Of a DNA stretch of 64,000 bases, positions 33,298-42,717 are shown piece after piece. The notes beneath the pieces are model-generated. The model did no database searches. It had not been told where the DNA came from and was given only the letters and a program-made list of their open reading frames with translations. The stretch lies in NCBI RefSeq assembly GCF_016863095.1, contig NZ_BOOF01000030.1, positions 121,854 to 185,853 on the forward strand, in the 5' to 3' direction. Position numbers and translations under genes: made by a program. Within the stretch, counting starts at the first letter, position 1. Each line of letters starts with the position of its first letter. The stretch comes from Microbispora siamensis (lineage in GTDB: Bacteria; Actinomycetota; Actinomycetes; Streptosporangiales; Streptosporangiaceae).

Positions 33298-33905
33298 TCG
33301 GCCCCCTCTACGCCGAGTCGCTGGACGGCGCGCGGGTCGAGGTCGAGTCGGCCGACGGCAGGACATGGCCGCTGGAGGCACGGCGCTGGCTCGACGGCGC
33401 CGAGGGGGACGAGGCCATGCTCGCCCGCTGCGCCGACCCCACACTCGACGTGGGCTCGGGACCGGGGCGGCTGACCGTGGCGCTGACGAGGCGCGGCGTG
33501 CGGGCACTCGGCATCGACGTCACCCCCCGGGCCGTACGGCTCACCCGTCTGGCCGGCGGGCGGGCCCTGTGCCGCGACGTGTTCGGCCGCGTGCCCGGCG
33601 CCGGCCGCTGGGGCACCGTGCTGCTGGCCGACGGCAACATCGGCATCGGCGGCGACCCCGACGCCCTCCTGCGGCGGGTCCGCGAGCTGCTGCGGCCCGG
33701 CGGCGAGGTCGTCGCCGAACTCGATCCGCCCGGCGCCACGACCCGTACCGAGCGGGTCCGCCTTCGCCGGGAGGGCAGGGTCACCGGATGGTTCGCCTGG
33801 GCGCGGGTCGGCGTGTCCGGCATCGGGCCGCTCGCCGCGCGCACCGGCTTCCGCCCCGTGGAGGTGTGGACCGAGGCCGGGCGCTGGTTCTCGGTCCTGG
33901 GCTGA
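33294..33905 (+). CDS. SAM-dependent methyltransferase
   Basis: A 203-residue class I methyltransferase. LDVGSGPGRLTVALTRRGV is motif I and ALGIDVTPRAVRLTR the ribose-binding acidic strand. WGTVLLADGNIGIGGDPDAL is motif II. LLRPGGEVVAELDPPG is motif III. It starts at the GTG overlapping the DUF2064 stop by 4 nt, making a three-gene coupled operon. It probably methylates a product of the preceding sugar enzymes. Confidence 0.83.
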   Translation: MIGPLYAESLDGARVEVESADGRTWPLEARRWLDGAEGDEAMLARCADPTLDVGSGPGRLTVALTRRGVRALGIDVTPRAVRLTRLAGGRALCRDVFGRVPGAGRWGTVLLADGNIGIGGDPDALLRRVRELLRPGGEVVAELDPPGATTRTERVRLRREGRVTGWFAWARVGVSGIGPLAARTGFRPVEVWTEAGRWFSVLG

Positions 33906-33977
33906 ACCGGGAGCGGCTCGCGCGGGTCGTCCGATCGTGCCGCCTCCAGAGACCCCGTCACTCCGGAACCCGGTTCA
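33903..33977. repeat. Inverted repeat containing both convergent stop codons
   Basis: TGAACCGGG (33903-33911) and CCCGGTTCA (33969-33977) are perfect 9-bp arms. Each includes the stop codon of a converging gene (methyltransferase and MBL-fold gene). It may act as a bidirectional terminator with a long 57-nt loop. Confidence 0.45.
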
Positions 33978-34973
33978 GGGGCGGGTGTAGAGACGGTAGG
34001 TGGCCAGGACGTTGAGCCGGTGCAGGTTCCGGCACAGGTCGAGCATGCCGCGCCGGGCCACGTCCTGGGGGATGCGATACCGCGCGAGCGCGGCGGACAG
34101 CTCCGGGTCCAGGCCCTCCGCCCACGGGTCGGTGCACGTCTCCATGGTCTCCTCCAGGGTACGGCCCGCCTCCACGGCTCCGAGCACCTCGTCGTGCAGC
34201 CGCTCCAGGTAGGCGACCAGCGTGTCGATGGCCGCATGGCCGTCCCCGGAGGGCCCGTGACCCGGCACGATGGTCGCCAGATCGGGCAGCGCCTCCTTCA
34301 TCCGGCGGAGGGTGCCGATGTACGGCTCGGGACCGCCCTGCAGCAGCATGTGGGCGATGCCCGCGTGACACAGGAGGTTCCCCGTCCAGGCGACGCGGGC
34401 GTCGGGCACGTACACGACGGTGTCGCCGGGGCCGTTCCCCGGGCCGAAGTGCCACAACTGCACCACGCGCCCGCCCAGGTCGATCTCGGCGAAGCCGTCG
34501 AACACGAGGTCGGGAGTGCGCCACTGGGTCACCGCGTCGAGGAGCGTCTCGTCGCCGTACATGTTGCCCGACCTGACCTGCTTCTCGTAGTCGAGGTCGC
34601 CCATGTTCTCCTTGTTCGGCCGCGACGACACGATGACGGTGCCGGCGGGGAACGCCATGTTCCCGAAGGTGTGGTCACCGTGGTAGGTCGTGTTGACGAG
34701 GAAGCGCAACGGCCGATCGGTCAGCTCGGCGACCAGCCCCTGGATCCGTCCGGACACCTCCGGGGTGATTCCGGCGTCCACGATCAGGGCGGCGTCCCAG
34801 CCGACGACGAGCCCGTTGTTGTCCTTGGGCGGGATGGTCGCCATCAGCGCGTGGACGCCGTCCGCGAGGGCATGCGGAACCAGCCGCAGGCCCGAGGGCG
34901 AGAGGTTCGGCCCCGAGTATCCGCTCGGCCGCTCGGACAGCTCGCGTTCCGGAATGTGGGCGGTCGCGCTCAT
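33975..34973 (-). CDS. Metallo-beta-lactamase-fold hydrolase with altered metal motif
   Basis: A 332-residue MBL-fold protein. The HxHxDH metal motif appears as NTTYHGDHTFGN, so the first His is Thr while the second His and the Asp-His remain. LLCHAGIAHMLLQGG and IVPGHGPSG provide later ligands. A C-terminal helical domain (about residues 250-332) extends beyond the core. The start overlaps the M24-family stop by 4 nt. The missing ligand may leave a single-metal site; hydrolase activity is therefore uncertain. Confidence 0.8.
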   Translation of the reverse strand: MSATAHIPERELSERPSGYSGPNLSPSGLRLVPHALADGVHALMATIPPKDNNGLVVGWDAALIVDAGITPEVSGRIQGLVAELTDRPLRFLVNTTYHGDHTFGNMAFPAGTVIVSSRPNKENMGDLDYEKQVRSGNMYGDETLLDAVTQWRTPDLVFDGFAEIDLGGRVVQLWHFGPGNGPGDTVVYVPDARVAWTGNLLCHAGIAHMLLQGGPEPYIGTLRRMKEALPDLATIVPGHGPSGDGHAAIDTLVAYLERLHDEVLGAVEAGRTLEETMETCTDPWAEGLDPELSAALARYRIPQDVARRGMLDLCRNLHRLNVLATYRLYTRP

Positions 34974-36217
34974 CCCTCGCTCCTCAGCAGGTGGGCGGTG
35001 AAGGGGTTGAGCTCGACGGGGCCGTCCTCGCCGATGACGACGGTGCCGCCGAGGTTGGTCAGTCGATCACCGATGACGGCGTTGGGCTCGAAGGCGAAGG
35101 TCATCCCCGGCATCAGGGGGAGCTGGCCGCCCATCGTGGGCAGGTCGAACAGCCGGCCGTATCGCGCCGCCTCGGGCAGCCTGCGCAGGCCGGCGCCGAA
35201 GCCGCCGACGGGGCCCATCGGGTTGAGCGTGTGGACCAGCGGGTGGACGTTCCAGGCGTCGGCGTCGCGCAGCGGCCCCTGCATGGCCTCCACCAGGTCG
35301 CCGAAGGTGTTGCCCGGACGGGCCGCGGCCAGACCCGCTTCGTAACTGGCACGGGCCACCTTCGCGCCGGTCTCGATGTCCGGGTGCGGCTCGCCGACGG
35401 CGATGGCCACCTGGTGCTGGGTCTCCTTCATGCCGAAGCGGCAGAACACCTCGGCCATGACGACGTCGCCCTCCTCGAGGACGCGCGGCGCCTGGGGCCG
35501 GTAGGACCAGGCGGGCGGGCCCCAGGAGACGAAGCCCGGCCCGGACGACAGCAACATGCCCGGGGCGGCCAGGCCGCGCCGGAACGCCGCCGCCATGCCG
35601 GCCGCGTAGACCTCCGCCTCGCTCACCCCCGGCCGGGCGGCCTCCCGCATCGCCTCGGCCATGGCGTCGCCCGTCTCGGCCGAATACCGGACGACCGCGA
35701 GTTCCTCCTCGGACTGCCGCATGATGGCGAGCAGGTAGCTCAGCCCGACGGGTTTGAAGGTGACCTCCGGCAGCTCCGCCAGCACCTGGGACCACAGGCC
35801 GTACGGCATGATCGGATTGATGTGGAACGGCGGGTAGGGGTCCAGCCCCAGCACCCCGACGGCCGCCGTCTCCAGGTTGTGTTCCCTGAGGACCTCCGCC
35901 ACGCCCGCCGCGTGCCTGGCCACCCGGATGCGCTCCGGGGGGATCCACAGCTCCTCGCCCCTTCTGCTCGCCTGGATGTGGTCGGCGACGGGGAGCGTCG
36001 ACCAGGTCAGCTCGACGGGGTCGGCGTCGCGGCAGAAGACGACGATCGCGCCGGGCCGGTCGTTGGTGAAGTAGGCGTCCGGAGCGAAGGGGGCGAGATC
36101 CACGCACTCGTGCTCGCCGTACGCGATGAGCGCCTGGACGCCCTCGGCTTCCATGATGCCGCGGGCGTTCGCCCAGCGGCGGTCCCGTTCCGCCAGTGAA
36201 TAGGTGGGAATGCTCAT
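34970..36217 (-). CDS. M24 (pita-bread) family peptidase-like protein
   Basis: A 415-residue creatinase/Xaa-Pro-aminopeptidase-like protein with an N-terminal RNase-H-like domain (residues 1-165) and a C-terminal pita-bread domain. In metallopeptidases two Asp ligands follow the GD motif; here the stretch is LEEGDVVMAEVFCRFGMKET, with Glu in place of the first Asp and no clear second Asp. Glu survives in GMTFAFEPNAV and VIGEDGPVEL. It may work without metal, as creatinase does. The start is supported by TAGCCT 7 nt upstream. It is cotranscribed with the MBL-fold gene. Confidence 0.8.
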   Translation of the reverse strand: MSIPTYSLAERDRRWANARGIMEAEGVQALIAYGEHECVDLAPFAPDAYFTNDRPGAIVVFCRDADPVELTWSTLPVADHIQASRRGEELWIPPERIRVARHAAGVAEVLREHNLETAAVGVLGLDPYPPFHINPIMPYGLWSQVLAELPEVTFKPVGLSYLLAIMRQSEEELAVVRYSAETGDAMAEAMREAARPGVSEAEVYAAGMAAAFRRGLAAPGMLLSSGPGFVSWGPPAWSYRPQAPRVLEEGDVVMAEVFCRFGMKETQHQVAIAVGEPHPDIETGAKVARASYEAGLAAARPGNTFGDLVEAMQGPLRDADAWNVHPLVHTLNPMGPVGGFGAGLRRLPEAARYGRLFDLPTMGGQLPLMPGMTFAFEPNAVIGDRLTNLGGTVVIGEDGPVELNPFTAHLLRSEG

Positions 36218-36224
36218 GCCGCCG

Positions 36225-36230
36225 AGGCTA
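36225..36230 (-). promoter_or_regulatory. -10 element of leaderless M24/MBL operon promoter
   Basis: TAGCCT on the minus strand is followed by 7 nt and the ATG at 36217. No Shine-Dalgarno is present. Confidence 0.5.
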
Positions 36231-36296
36231 GGAACGGACGCCTCCGTACCGCCTCCGTCATGTGACGGTAGTGGCGGGCACGTCGGCGGGGTCCGC

Positions 36297-38987
36297 TTAG
36301 GTCATCACGAACCTGGCGAGCTCGGCGCGCGAGGTGATGCCCAGCTTGGGGAACGCCTTGTACAGGTGGTAGGCGACCGTACGCGGGCTCAGGAAGAGCT
36401 GCGCGCCGATCTCCCGGTTCGACGCTCCGCCCGCCGCCAGCCGCACCACGTGGAGCTCCTGCGGGGTGAGCGTGGCCAGCGGGTCGCGGCCGTGGTCGCG
36501 GGGGGACGGCGAGACGCCGGTGGCACGCAACTCCGCCTCCGCGCGGGCCGACCACGGAGCCGCGCCGAGGCGGACGAACGCCTCCATGGCGGCGTTCAGC
36601 CGGATGCGGGCCTCGGCGCGGCGCTGGTGACGTCGCAGCCATTCGCCGTACAGCAACTCCGTGCGGGCCTGCTCGAAGGGGTGGTCGGCCTCGCGGTGCA
36701 GGGCCAGCGCCCGCTCGTACGCCGCGTCGTCCCCGGTCATCAGCGCACGGCAGCGCTCCAGTACGGCGAGCGCCCACGGCTGCCCGGTGGCGCACGCCCA
36801 GGTCGCGAAGCGCTCGATCGCGTCGCGTGCCCGCTCGGGGGTGCCCACCCGGACGGCCGCCTCGACGTAGTCGGGGTAGGCGTACCGCCAGATGAAGGCG
36901 TGCCGGCCGGGCCCGCTCATGCGCTCGTCCATGCGCTCCAGCACGGACGTGTAGCGGGCCGCCCCCAGGTCCAGCATGATGGCCGCGTACGTGGCCCAGG
37001 TGGCGCCGGTCATCCACGTCTCGGCCGCACACGCCTGCGCCATCAGCCGGCGGCACTCCTCCTCCGCCCCGGCCACCGCCGCAAGCCAGGCGGAGATGCC
37101 GATGAGGTAGTTGTCCCAGTACGGCTGGTCGTTGTCCGCCGCGATCTGCAGGCCTTCGCTCACGCCGGCCCGCGCGGCGCGGTGGCGCCCGTTGAGGATC
37201 TGCGCCACGGCCTGGAGCAGTATGGCCTGCGGGAGGCGGCCGACCCGCCCGGCCTGGCGGCATTCGGCGACCAGGCCGTTCGCGTCCTCCAGCATCATGC
37301 GCTGCCGGCCGTGGACGAAGCCGAGGTAGGTCCTTATGGCGCGCAGCTCGAACGGGAGCGCCGCCTGGTGCCCCAGCCTGGAGTACGGCATGCCGAAGAC
37401 GGCCGTGTCGTCGCCCTCAAGCAGGTGGACCACGTCCTTGCTGAACTCCTTGAGCACGCTCAGGGGGCCTTCGACGAGCGGAGTCAGGTCCGCGATACGG
37501 CGGGCCAGGCCGAGCTGGTCGGGATGGGGAGTGCTGCTCCAGATGTAGACGCTGGCCATGCTCGCCATCGGCAGCACCGCCTCGGGGTCGACCGGGGCCA
37601 GAGCCTCGACGCCGTCCAGGAACAGCCGGATCGCCTCCAGCGGCCGGCCCGCCTCGAAGGCCAGCGTGGCCCGCACCCTCGCCAGCTCGGCCGCCACCGC
37701 GGGGTCGGCCGCGGGACAGGCCCGGCGGGTGAGCTCCTCGGCGCGCCGCCGCAGGCCTGCGTCCAGGGCGGCCGCCGCGGCGGCGGCCCAGCGGCGCGCC
37801 GCGGCCGGCGGATCGGCGGAGAGCCGCGCCGCCCGCTCGTACCCCGCCGACGCCGCCGCCTGGCCGCTGCGCCTCGCGGCGCGGATCGCGGCCTTCTCCA
37901 GCTCCCCCGCCACCCCCTCGTCGGGCCCGGTGGCCACCGCCGCCAGGTGCCAGGCACGCCGGTCCTCGTCCGTCGCCCCGGCCAGGGCGTGGTGCGCGGC
38001 GACGCGCTGCGCCACATCCGCCGCGAGCCGCGTCGCCGTACGCACCAGAGGGTGGCGGAAGGCCACGCCCGTGGGGGTGACCCCGACCAGCCCCGCGCGT
38101 TCCGCGGGCGCGAAGTCGGTGAGCGAGACGCCCATGCCGTGCAGGGCGCGGTTGAGCGTGTCGATGTCGCCGCTGTCGTCCAGTGCCGCCACCAGCAGAC
38201 ATGACCTGGTCGCGGCGGGAAGCTCCAGGATCGCGGCGCGGAAGCCCGCCAGCACCCGGCCGGAGACCGGCTCGGCGCCGCCGAGGGAGAAGACCGGCGG
38301 CCCGATGGCTCCGGCCCGTTGCTCGGCGGTGAGCGTACGCGGCAGCTCCAGCAGCGCCAGGGGGTTGCCCTGCGCCTCGTCCACGATCAGCTCGCGTACG
38401 GCCAGTGGGAGCCCGCCGGCCCGCTCGGCGAGCAGGCTCGCGGCCGGTCGCCTGTCCAGCCCGGTCAGCCACAGCTCCGGCTGCCCGGGGGCGGGAAAGG
38501 ACGTCCCGTCGTCGCGCGCCGCGAAGATGAGCGCGATCGGCTCGGCATGCAGGCGGCGGGCCGTGAACAGCAACGCGTCCGCCGACTCCTGGTCAAGCCA
38601 CTGGGCGTCGTCCACCAGGCAGACCAGCGGCCGGTCGGCCGCCAGCTCGGTCAGCAGGCTCAGGGTGGCGAGCCGGACGAGGAAGCGGTCACCGGGCGCC
38701 GCCCGGCCCAGCCCCAGGGCGCTCATCAGGGCGTCCGCCTGCTGGTCCGGCAGCGCCGCGATGCGGTCGAGCATCGGGCGCAGCAGCAGGTGCAGAGCGG
38801 CGAACGGCAGCTCCGCCTCCGACTCGACCCCGCTCACCCGCAGGACGCGGCCGTGCGCGGCGGAGGCCGCGTACTCCAGCAGCGCGGTCTTCCCGATCCC
38901 CGCCTCGCCGCGGAGGATCATCACACCGGTGCGATCGGCCAGCAGCCGATCGATCTCCGCCTGTTCCGCTTCGCGGCCGTGGAGCAT
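36297..38987 (-). CDS. Large ATP-binding LuxR-family (LAL) regulator
   Basis: An 896-residue LAL regulator. An N-terminal AAA-type ATPase starts with MLHGREAEQAEIDRLLADRT, Walker A is RGEAGIGKTALLEY (about residues 26-39), and Walker B is RPLVCLVDDAQWLDQESADA. A long helical repeat region (about residues 350-820, TPR-like) leads to a C-terminal LuxR HTH: LTPQELHVVRLAAGGASNRE followed by IGAQLFLSPRTVAYHLYKAF. Such proteins act as ligand- and ATP-dependent activators of catabolic or secondary-metabolite operons. The target is unknown; the divergent DUF2079 gene or the M24/MBL operon are the nearest candidates. Confidence 0.88.
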   Translation of the reverse strand: MLHGREAEQAEIDRLLADRTGVMILRGEAGIGKTALLEYAASAAHGRVLRVSGVESEAELPFAALHLLLRPMLDRIAALPDQQADALMSALGLGRAAPGDRFLVRLATLSLLTELAADRPLVCLVDDAQWLDQESADALLFTARRLHAEPIALIFAARDDGTSFPAPGQPELWLTGLDRRPAASLLAERAGGLPLAVRELIVDEAQGNPLALLELPRTLTAEQRAGAIGPPVFSLGGAEPVSGRVLAGFRAAILELPAATRSCLLVAALDDSGDIDTLNRALHGMGVSLTDFAPAERAGLVGVTPTGVAFRHPLVRTATRLAADVAQRVAAHHALAGATDEDRRAWHLAAVATGPDEGVAGELEKAAIRAARRSGQAAASAGYERAARLSADPPAAARRWAAAAAAALDAGLRRRAEELTRRACPAADPAVAAELARVRATLAFEAGRPLEAIRLFLDGVEALAPVDPEAVLPMASMASVYIWSSTPHPDQLGLARRIADLTPLVEGPLSVLKEFSKDVVHLLEGDDTAVFGMPYSRLGHQAALPFELRAIRTYLGFVHGRQRMMLEDANGLVAECRQAGRVGRLPQAILLQAVAQILNGRHRAARAGVSEGLQIAADNDQPYWDNYLIGISAWLAAVAGAEEECRRLMAQACAAETWMTGATWATYAAIMLDLGAARYTSVLERMDERMSGPGRHAFIWRYAYPDYVEAAVRVGTPERARDAIERFATWACATGQPWALAVLERCRALMTGDDAAYERALALHREADHPFEQARTELLYGEWLRRHQRRAEARIRLNAAMEAFVRLGAAPWSARAEAELRATGVSPSPRDHGRDPLATLTPQELHVVRLAAGGASNREIGAQLFLSPRTVAYHLYKAFPKLGITSRAELARFVMT

Positions 38988-39143
38988 GCCTCATAGTCTG
39001 CCGCACACCGTTGCCGGTTGATCCACTCGCCGGCCTTGCCCGGGTCCCCGTTTCGAGTCCGCTGGTCACGCGTGTGCTTCCGGTCCGCGCCGGGGCGGCG
39101 TGGATAGGCTGCCGCGGGAAGCAGGCGGAAGCGAACGGGGCGG

Positions 39144-40709
39144 ATGGCGGGGATCGCGCGAGCAGTCGCACGGCTGGTCGCAGGAGTGGTCGCAGGATGG
39201 TCGCGGGCGCGGCGCGGCGACCGCGTCGGCGGGAACGGCGCCCCCGGACACCTCGCCTCCGGACGCCTCGCCACCGGATGCGTGGCCGGCGGGGACCTCG
39301 CCGGCGTCTCGGCCCTCACCGTCGCGGCGGCGGCGCTCTACGCGCTCTATTCGTGCGTCACGCTGGCGCGGTTCCGGGCGGGCGCGTACGACCTGGTGAT
39401 ATTCGACCAGGCGATCCGCTCGTACGCGCGTTTCCAGCCGCCCGTCTCGATGCTGAAGGGAGTGCACAACGGGTTCGGGCCGGGGTTCTGCGTGCTCGGC
39501 GACCACTGGTCTCCGGCGCTCGCGCTGCTGGCGCCGCTGTACTGGATCCACGACGGGCCCGCGACGCTGCTCGTCGCCCAGGCCGTCCTGCTCGCGCTGT
39601 CGATCCCGTTCGTGTGGGCGTACGCCTTCCGCGCCTCCTCGGCGGTCACGGCCGGGCGGCGCGTCGCCTATCCCGTCGCGGTCGCCTACGCCCTGTCGTG
39701 GCCGATCACCGAGGCCGTGGCCTTCGACTTCCACGAGGCGGCGTTCGCGCCGCTGCTCACGGCGGCCATGCTGGAGCGCCACCAGGCCGGGCGCAGGCGG
39801 GCGGCGCTCCTCGCGGGGCTGGCGCTTCTGCTGGTCAAGGAGGACATGGGCCTGCTGCTGGCCGGGTTCGGGCTGGTCCTCCTCACCCGCCGCCGCGACC
39901 GGAGGCCGGGCGCGCTGCTCGTCGTCGGCGGCGTCGCCGCGACCCTGGTGGCGACGCGGCTCCTCATCCCGCACTTCGGGGGCAGGGCCGGCTACTACTG
40001 GGCGTACTGGAGGCTGGGCCCGGACCTGCGCCGGGCCGCGGTGCACGCCGTCACGCGGCCCGGCGACATCGTCGCGCTGCTCGCCGACCCGCCGCTGAAG
40101 CTGCGCACGCTCGTGCTGACGCTCGCTCCCGTGCTGTTCGCCGCCGTGCTGTCCCCGCTGGGCCTCGCCCTGCTGCCGCCGCTGCTGGAACGCATGCTCG
40201 CCGGCGCCTACCCGAACTGGTGGACCCCGCGGTACCACTACACGGCCTTCGTCGTCGCGGTCGTCTTCGCCGCCGGGATCGACGGGGCGCTGCGGGCGGC
40301 CTCCCGCTTTCCCGGACGGTCCGGAGGGCTCGTGCGCGGATGGGCGCTGCTCGTGCTCGCCACCGCGCTCGCGCTCGTGCCGTTCTTCTCGTTCGGCGCG
40401 CTGTTCACACCTTCGTTCTACGCGGAGACGGCACGGACGCGCGCGGCCGGGCGCGCCGTGGCGGCCGTGCCCGACGGCGTGCTGGTCGAGGCGGCCGGCT
40501 CCCTCGCCCCGGCCCTGTCGCCGCGTACGCGGACCCTGTTGTGGGACCGCACGCCGCGCGGAGCGCCGTGGGTCGCGGCCGACGTGGGAGCCAGGGACTT
40601 CCCCTTCGACTCGGTCCGGCGGCAGATCGCCAGGGTCGAGACGCTGCTCCGGCAGGGCTACCGGGTGGTGTTCCGGGAGGCCGGCTACGTGGTGCTCACC
40701 CGGCCGTGA
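39144..40709 (+). CDS. DUF2079 polytopic membrane protein
   Basis: A 521-residue membrane protein with about eleven helices after a Gly/Arg-rich N-terminus. FRAGAYDLVIFDQAIRSYAR, LKGVHNGFGPGFCVLGDHWS and AYPNWWTPRYHYTAFVVAVV are the DUF2079 landmarks (FD.gif.Q, gdHf.P, YHY). The family resembles GT-C enzymes and may handle lipid-linked sugars. The first 50 residues are weakly conserved and a later start is possible. No neighbour defines its role. Confidence 0.8.
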   Translation: MAGIARAVARLVAGVVAGWSRARRGDRVGGNGAPGHLASGRLATGCVAGGDLAGVSALTVAAAALYALYSCVTLARFRAGAYDLVIFDQAIRSYARFQPPVSMLKGVHNGFGPGFCVLGDHWSPALALLAPLYWIHDGPATLLVAQAVLLALSIPFVWAYAFRASSAVTAGRRVAYPVAVAYALSWPITEAVAFDFHEAAFAPLLTAAMLERHQAGRRRAALLAGLALLLVKEDMGLLLAGFGLVLLTRRRDRRPGALLVVGGVAATLVATRLLIPHFGGRAGYYWAYWRLGPDLRRAAVHAVTRPGDIVALLADPPLKLRTLVLTLAPVLFAAVLSPLGLALLPPLLERMLAGAYPNWWTPRYHYTAFVVAVVFAAGIDGALRAASRFPGRSGGLVRGWALLVLATALALVPFFSFGALFTPSFYAETARTRAAGRAVAAVPDGVLVEAAGSLAPALSPRTRTLLWDRTPRGAPWVAADVGARDFPFDSVRRQIARVETLLRQGYRVVFREAGYVVLTRP

Positions 40710-40718
40710 CCGGCCGCC

Positions 40719-41462
40719 TCACGAGCGCACGTACGCGTGCGGGGTGGTGCCGAAGGCGTGCTTGAACGCCTGGATGAAGGCGCTGGGGCCGCTGTAGCCA
40801 CAGGCGGCGGCCGTCGAGGTCACCGACCGGCCGCCCGCCAGCAGGATGAGCGCGCGATGCAGCCGTAGCTGGGTGCGCCACTGCGGGAAGCTCATGCCGG
40901 TCTCGGCGCGGAACAGCCTGCTGAGCGTGCGTTCCGAGGCGCCCACCGCCGCCCCAAGCTCGGCGAGCGTCCGGCCGTCCGCCGGGTCCGTCTCCAGGAT
41001 GGCGGCCACGTCGCGCAGCCGGGGATCGGACGGCGCCGGCAGGCACAGCGGCAGCGCCTCGACCTCGCGGAGCTGGTCGAGCAGCACGCGTTCCAGGTTG
41101 GCCCGCTGCGTCGCGGTCGGCTCGTCGTCGCCGGTGAGCGCGAGCATCACCTCCCGCAGCAGCGGCGTGATCGCCAGGACCGTGGGCCGGTCCAGCCGCA
41201 GCGGGTTGACCGGGGGGTCGAAGACCAGCGCCCGCATCTCGGTCGGCCCGTACGCCTCGTGCGCGTGCGCCACCCCTGCCGGGATCCACACGCCCCGATG
41301 CGGCGGCACCACCCAGTCGCCGATCGGGGTCGAGATCCGCAGCACCCCGCGATGCGGGTGGATGAGCTGGTGCGAGGCGTGGTCGTGCCAGTCGATGCGC
41401 TGGCGGTGGGCCAGCGGCACCCGGGACGGGCCACCGCTCGCGGAATGGCGGATTGCCGACAT
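40719..41462 (-). CDS. AraC-family regulator with cupin sensor domain
   Basis: A 247-residue AraC-type activator. The N-terminal cupin has IDWHDHASHQLIHPHRGVLR and PPHRGVWIPAGVAHAHEAYG. The C-terminal double HTH shows TLAELGAAVGASERTLSRLF and VTSTAAACGYSGPSAFIQAF with KHAFGTTPHAYVR. TACTCT lies 8 nt before the ATG. It is divergent from the Fsr-like exporter at 41538, which it probably activates. Confidence 0.87.
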   Translation of the reverse strand: MSAIRHSASGGPSRVPLAHRQRIDWHDHASHQLIHPHRGVLRISTPIGDWVVPPHRGVWIPAGVAHAHEAYGPTEMRALVFDPPVNPLRLDRPTVLAITPLLREVMLALTGDDEPTATQRANLERVLLDQLREVEALPLCLPAPSDPRLRDVAAILETDPADGRTLAELGAAVGASERTLSRLFRAETGMSFPQWRTQLRLHRALILLAGGRSVTSTAAACGYSGPSAFIQAFKHAFGTTPHAYVRS

Positions 41463-41537
41463 GACTCGGCAGAGTATCGCTAGTTCGCCGACTCGGTCCT
41501 CCGGGATGCTCGACGGAGCCTCTCAAGGAGACGATCA

Positions 41538-42695
41538 GTGACACAGACAACCGCTTCGGCACCTGCGGCGCGGGCGACGTCCGCGTGGCGGCGCATGTGG
41601 CTGTGGGCGGCCGCGCACGCCGTCGACGACCTCTACCAGGGACTGGTGCCGGCCTGCGTGCCCTACTTCGTGCTGGACCGGCACTACGGCTACGTGGCGG
41701 CCTCCGGGCTGACGCTGGCCGCGGCCCTGGGCAGTTCGATCCCGCAGCCGTTCATCGGCCTGGCGGTCGACCGTTTCCGCCTGGGCTGGCTGGCCGCCGC
41801 CGGCGTCGCGCTGGCCGGGCTCGGCCTCGGCCTGTCCGGGCTGGTGGAGCCGTACGCCGCGGTCTGGACCCTCGTCCTGCTGTCCGGGCTCGGGGTGGCC
41901 ATGTTCCACCCGGCGGCGGGCAAGGGGGCCAGGGAGACGGCGGGAGACAGCGCCACCGCCATGAGCGTCTTCGCGGCGGGCGGGAGCGTCGGCTTCTTCC
42001 TCGCGCCGGTGCTGGCCACGCCCGCCCTGATCTCGATGGGCGTCGGCGCCACGGCGCTGTTCATCCCGCCGGCCCTGCTCGTCGCGTTCGCGCTGCTCAG
42101 GAAGCGGCCCTCGGCCCAGGCGGCCACGGCGGGCACGCGCGCCGGCACCGACAGGTGGGCGCCGTTCATGGTCCTCACCGGCATCGAGGTCGTCAGGTCG
42201 GTGACGTTCTTCGGCGTGCTCACCTTCATCGAGCTGTTCTGGATCAGGCACCTGGACGCCGGACGCGGCCTCGCGGGCGCGGCCCTGGCCGCCTTCCTGG
42301 TCGGCGGGGTCGCCGGCACGCTGATCGGGGGACGCCTCGCCGACCGGATCGGGCTCGTGCGGACCGTGCAGATCGGTGGCCTGCTGGCCATACCCGCGCT
42401 CGCCGGGCTGCGCCTGCTCCCGGGGCCCTACCTGCCGCTGCTGTTCGCCGTGCTGGCGGGCATCGCGATCAACATCCCGTTCGCCGTGCTGGTGAAGCTG
42501 GGCCAGGACTATCTGCCGAACCGGCCGGGCACCGCGGCCGGCGTCACGCTCGGGCTCGCCGTGAGCGTCGGCGGGCTCGCCGCGCCGGTGCTCGGCGTCG
42601 CGGCGGAGGCGTACGGCCCGCAGGGCGTCTTCACGATCCTCTGCCTGGTGCCCATCGCTGCCGTGGGACTGGGGCTGCTTCTTCCCCGCAGATGA
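41538..42695 (+). CDS. MFS transporter, fosmidomycin-resistance (Fsr)-like
   Basis: A 385-residue 12-helix transporter. The start WLWAAAHAVDDLYQGLVPAC, the SIPQPFIGLAVDRF loop and GLGVAMFHPAAGKGARETAG are the Fsr family signatures (AH...D...g..p, FHPa). The family exports fosmidomycin and related compounds. AAGGAG lies 7 nt before the GTG. Control by the divergent AraC/cupin regulator is expected. The true substrate is unknown. Confidence 0.87.
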   Translation: MTQTTASAPAARATSAWRRMWLWAAAHAVDDLYQGLVPACVPYFVLDRHYGYVAASGLTLAAALGSSIPQPFIGLAVDRFRLGWLAAAGVALAGLGLGLSGLVEPYAAVWTLVLLSGLGVAMFHPAAGKGARETAGDSATAMSVFAAGGSVGFFLAPVLATPALISMGVGATALFIPPALLVAFALLRKRPSAQAATAGTRAGTDRWAPFMVLTGIEVVRSVTFFGVLTFIELFWIRHLDAGRGLAGAALAAFLVGGVAGTLIGGRLADRIGLVRTVQIGGLLAIPALAGLRLLPGPYLPLLFAVLAGIAINIPFAVLVKLGQDYLPNRPGTAAGVTLGLAVSVGGLAAPVLGVAAEAYGPQGVFTILCLVPIAAVGLGLLLPRR

Positions 42696-42717
42696 CCCCC
42701 GCAGGTGCTGCCAGGCC

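Noticed and set aside
41538..42695. Fosmidomycin resistance as a firm function
   Set aside because: Fsr-like motifs define a transporter family and not the substrate.
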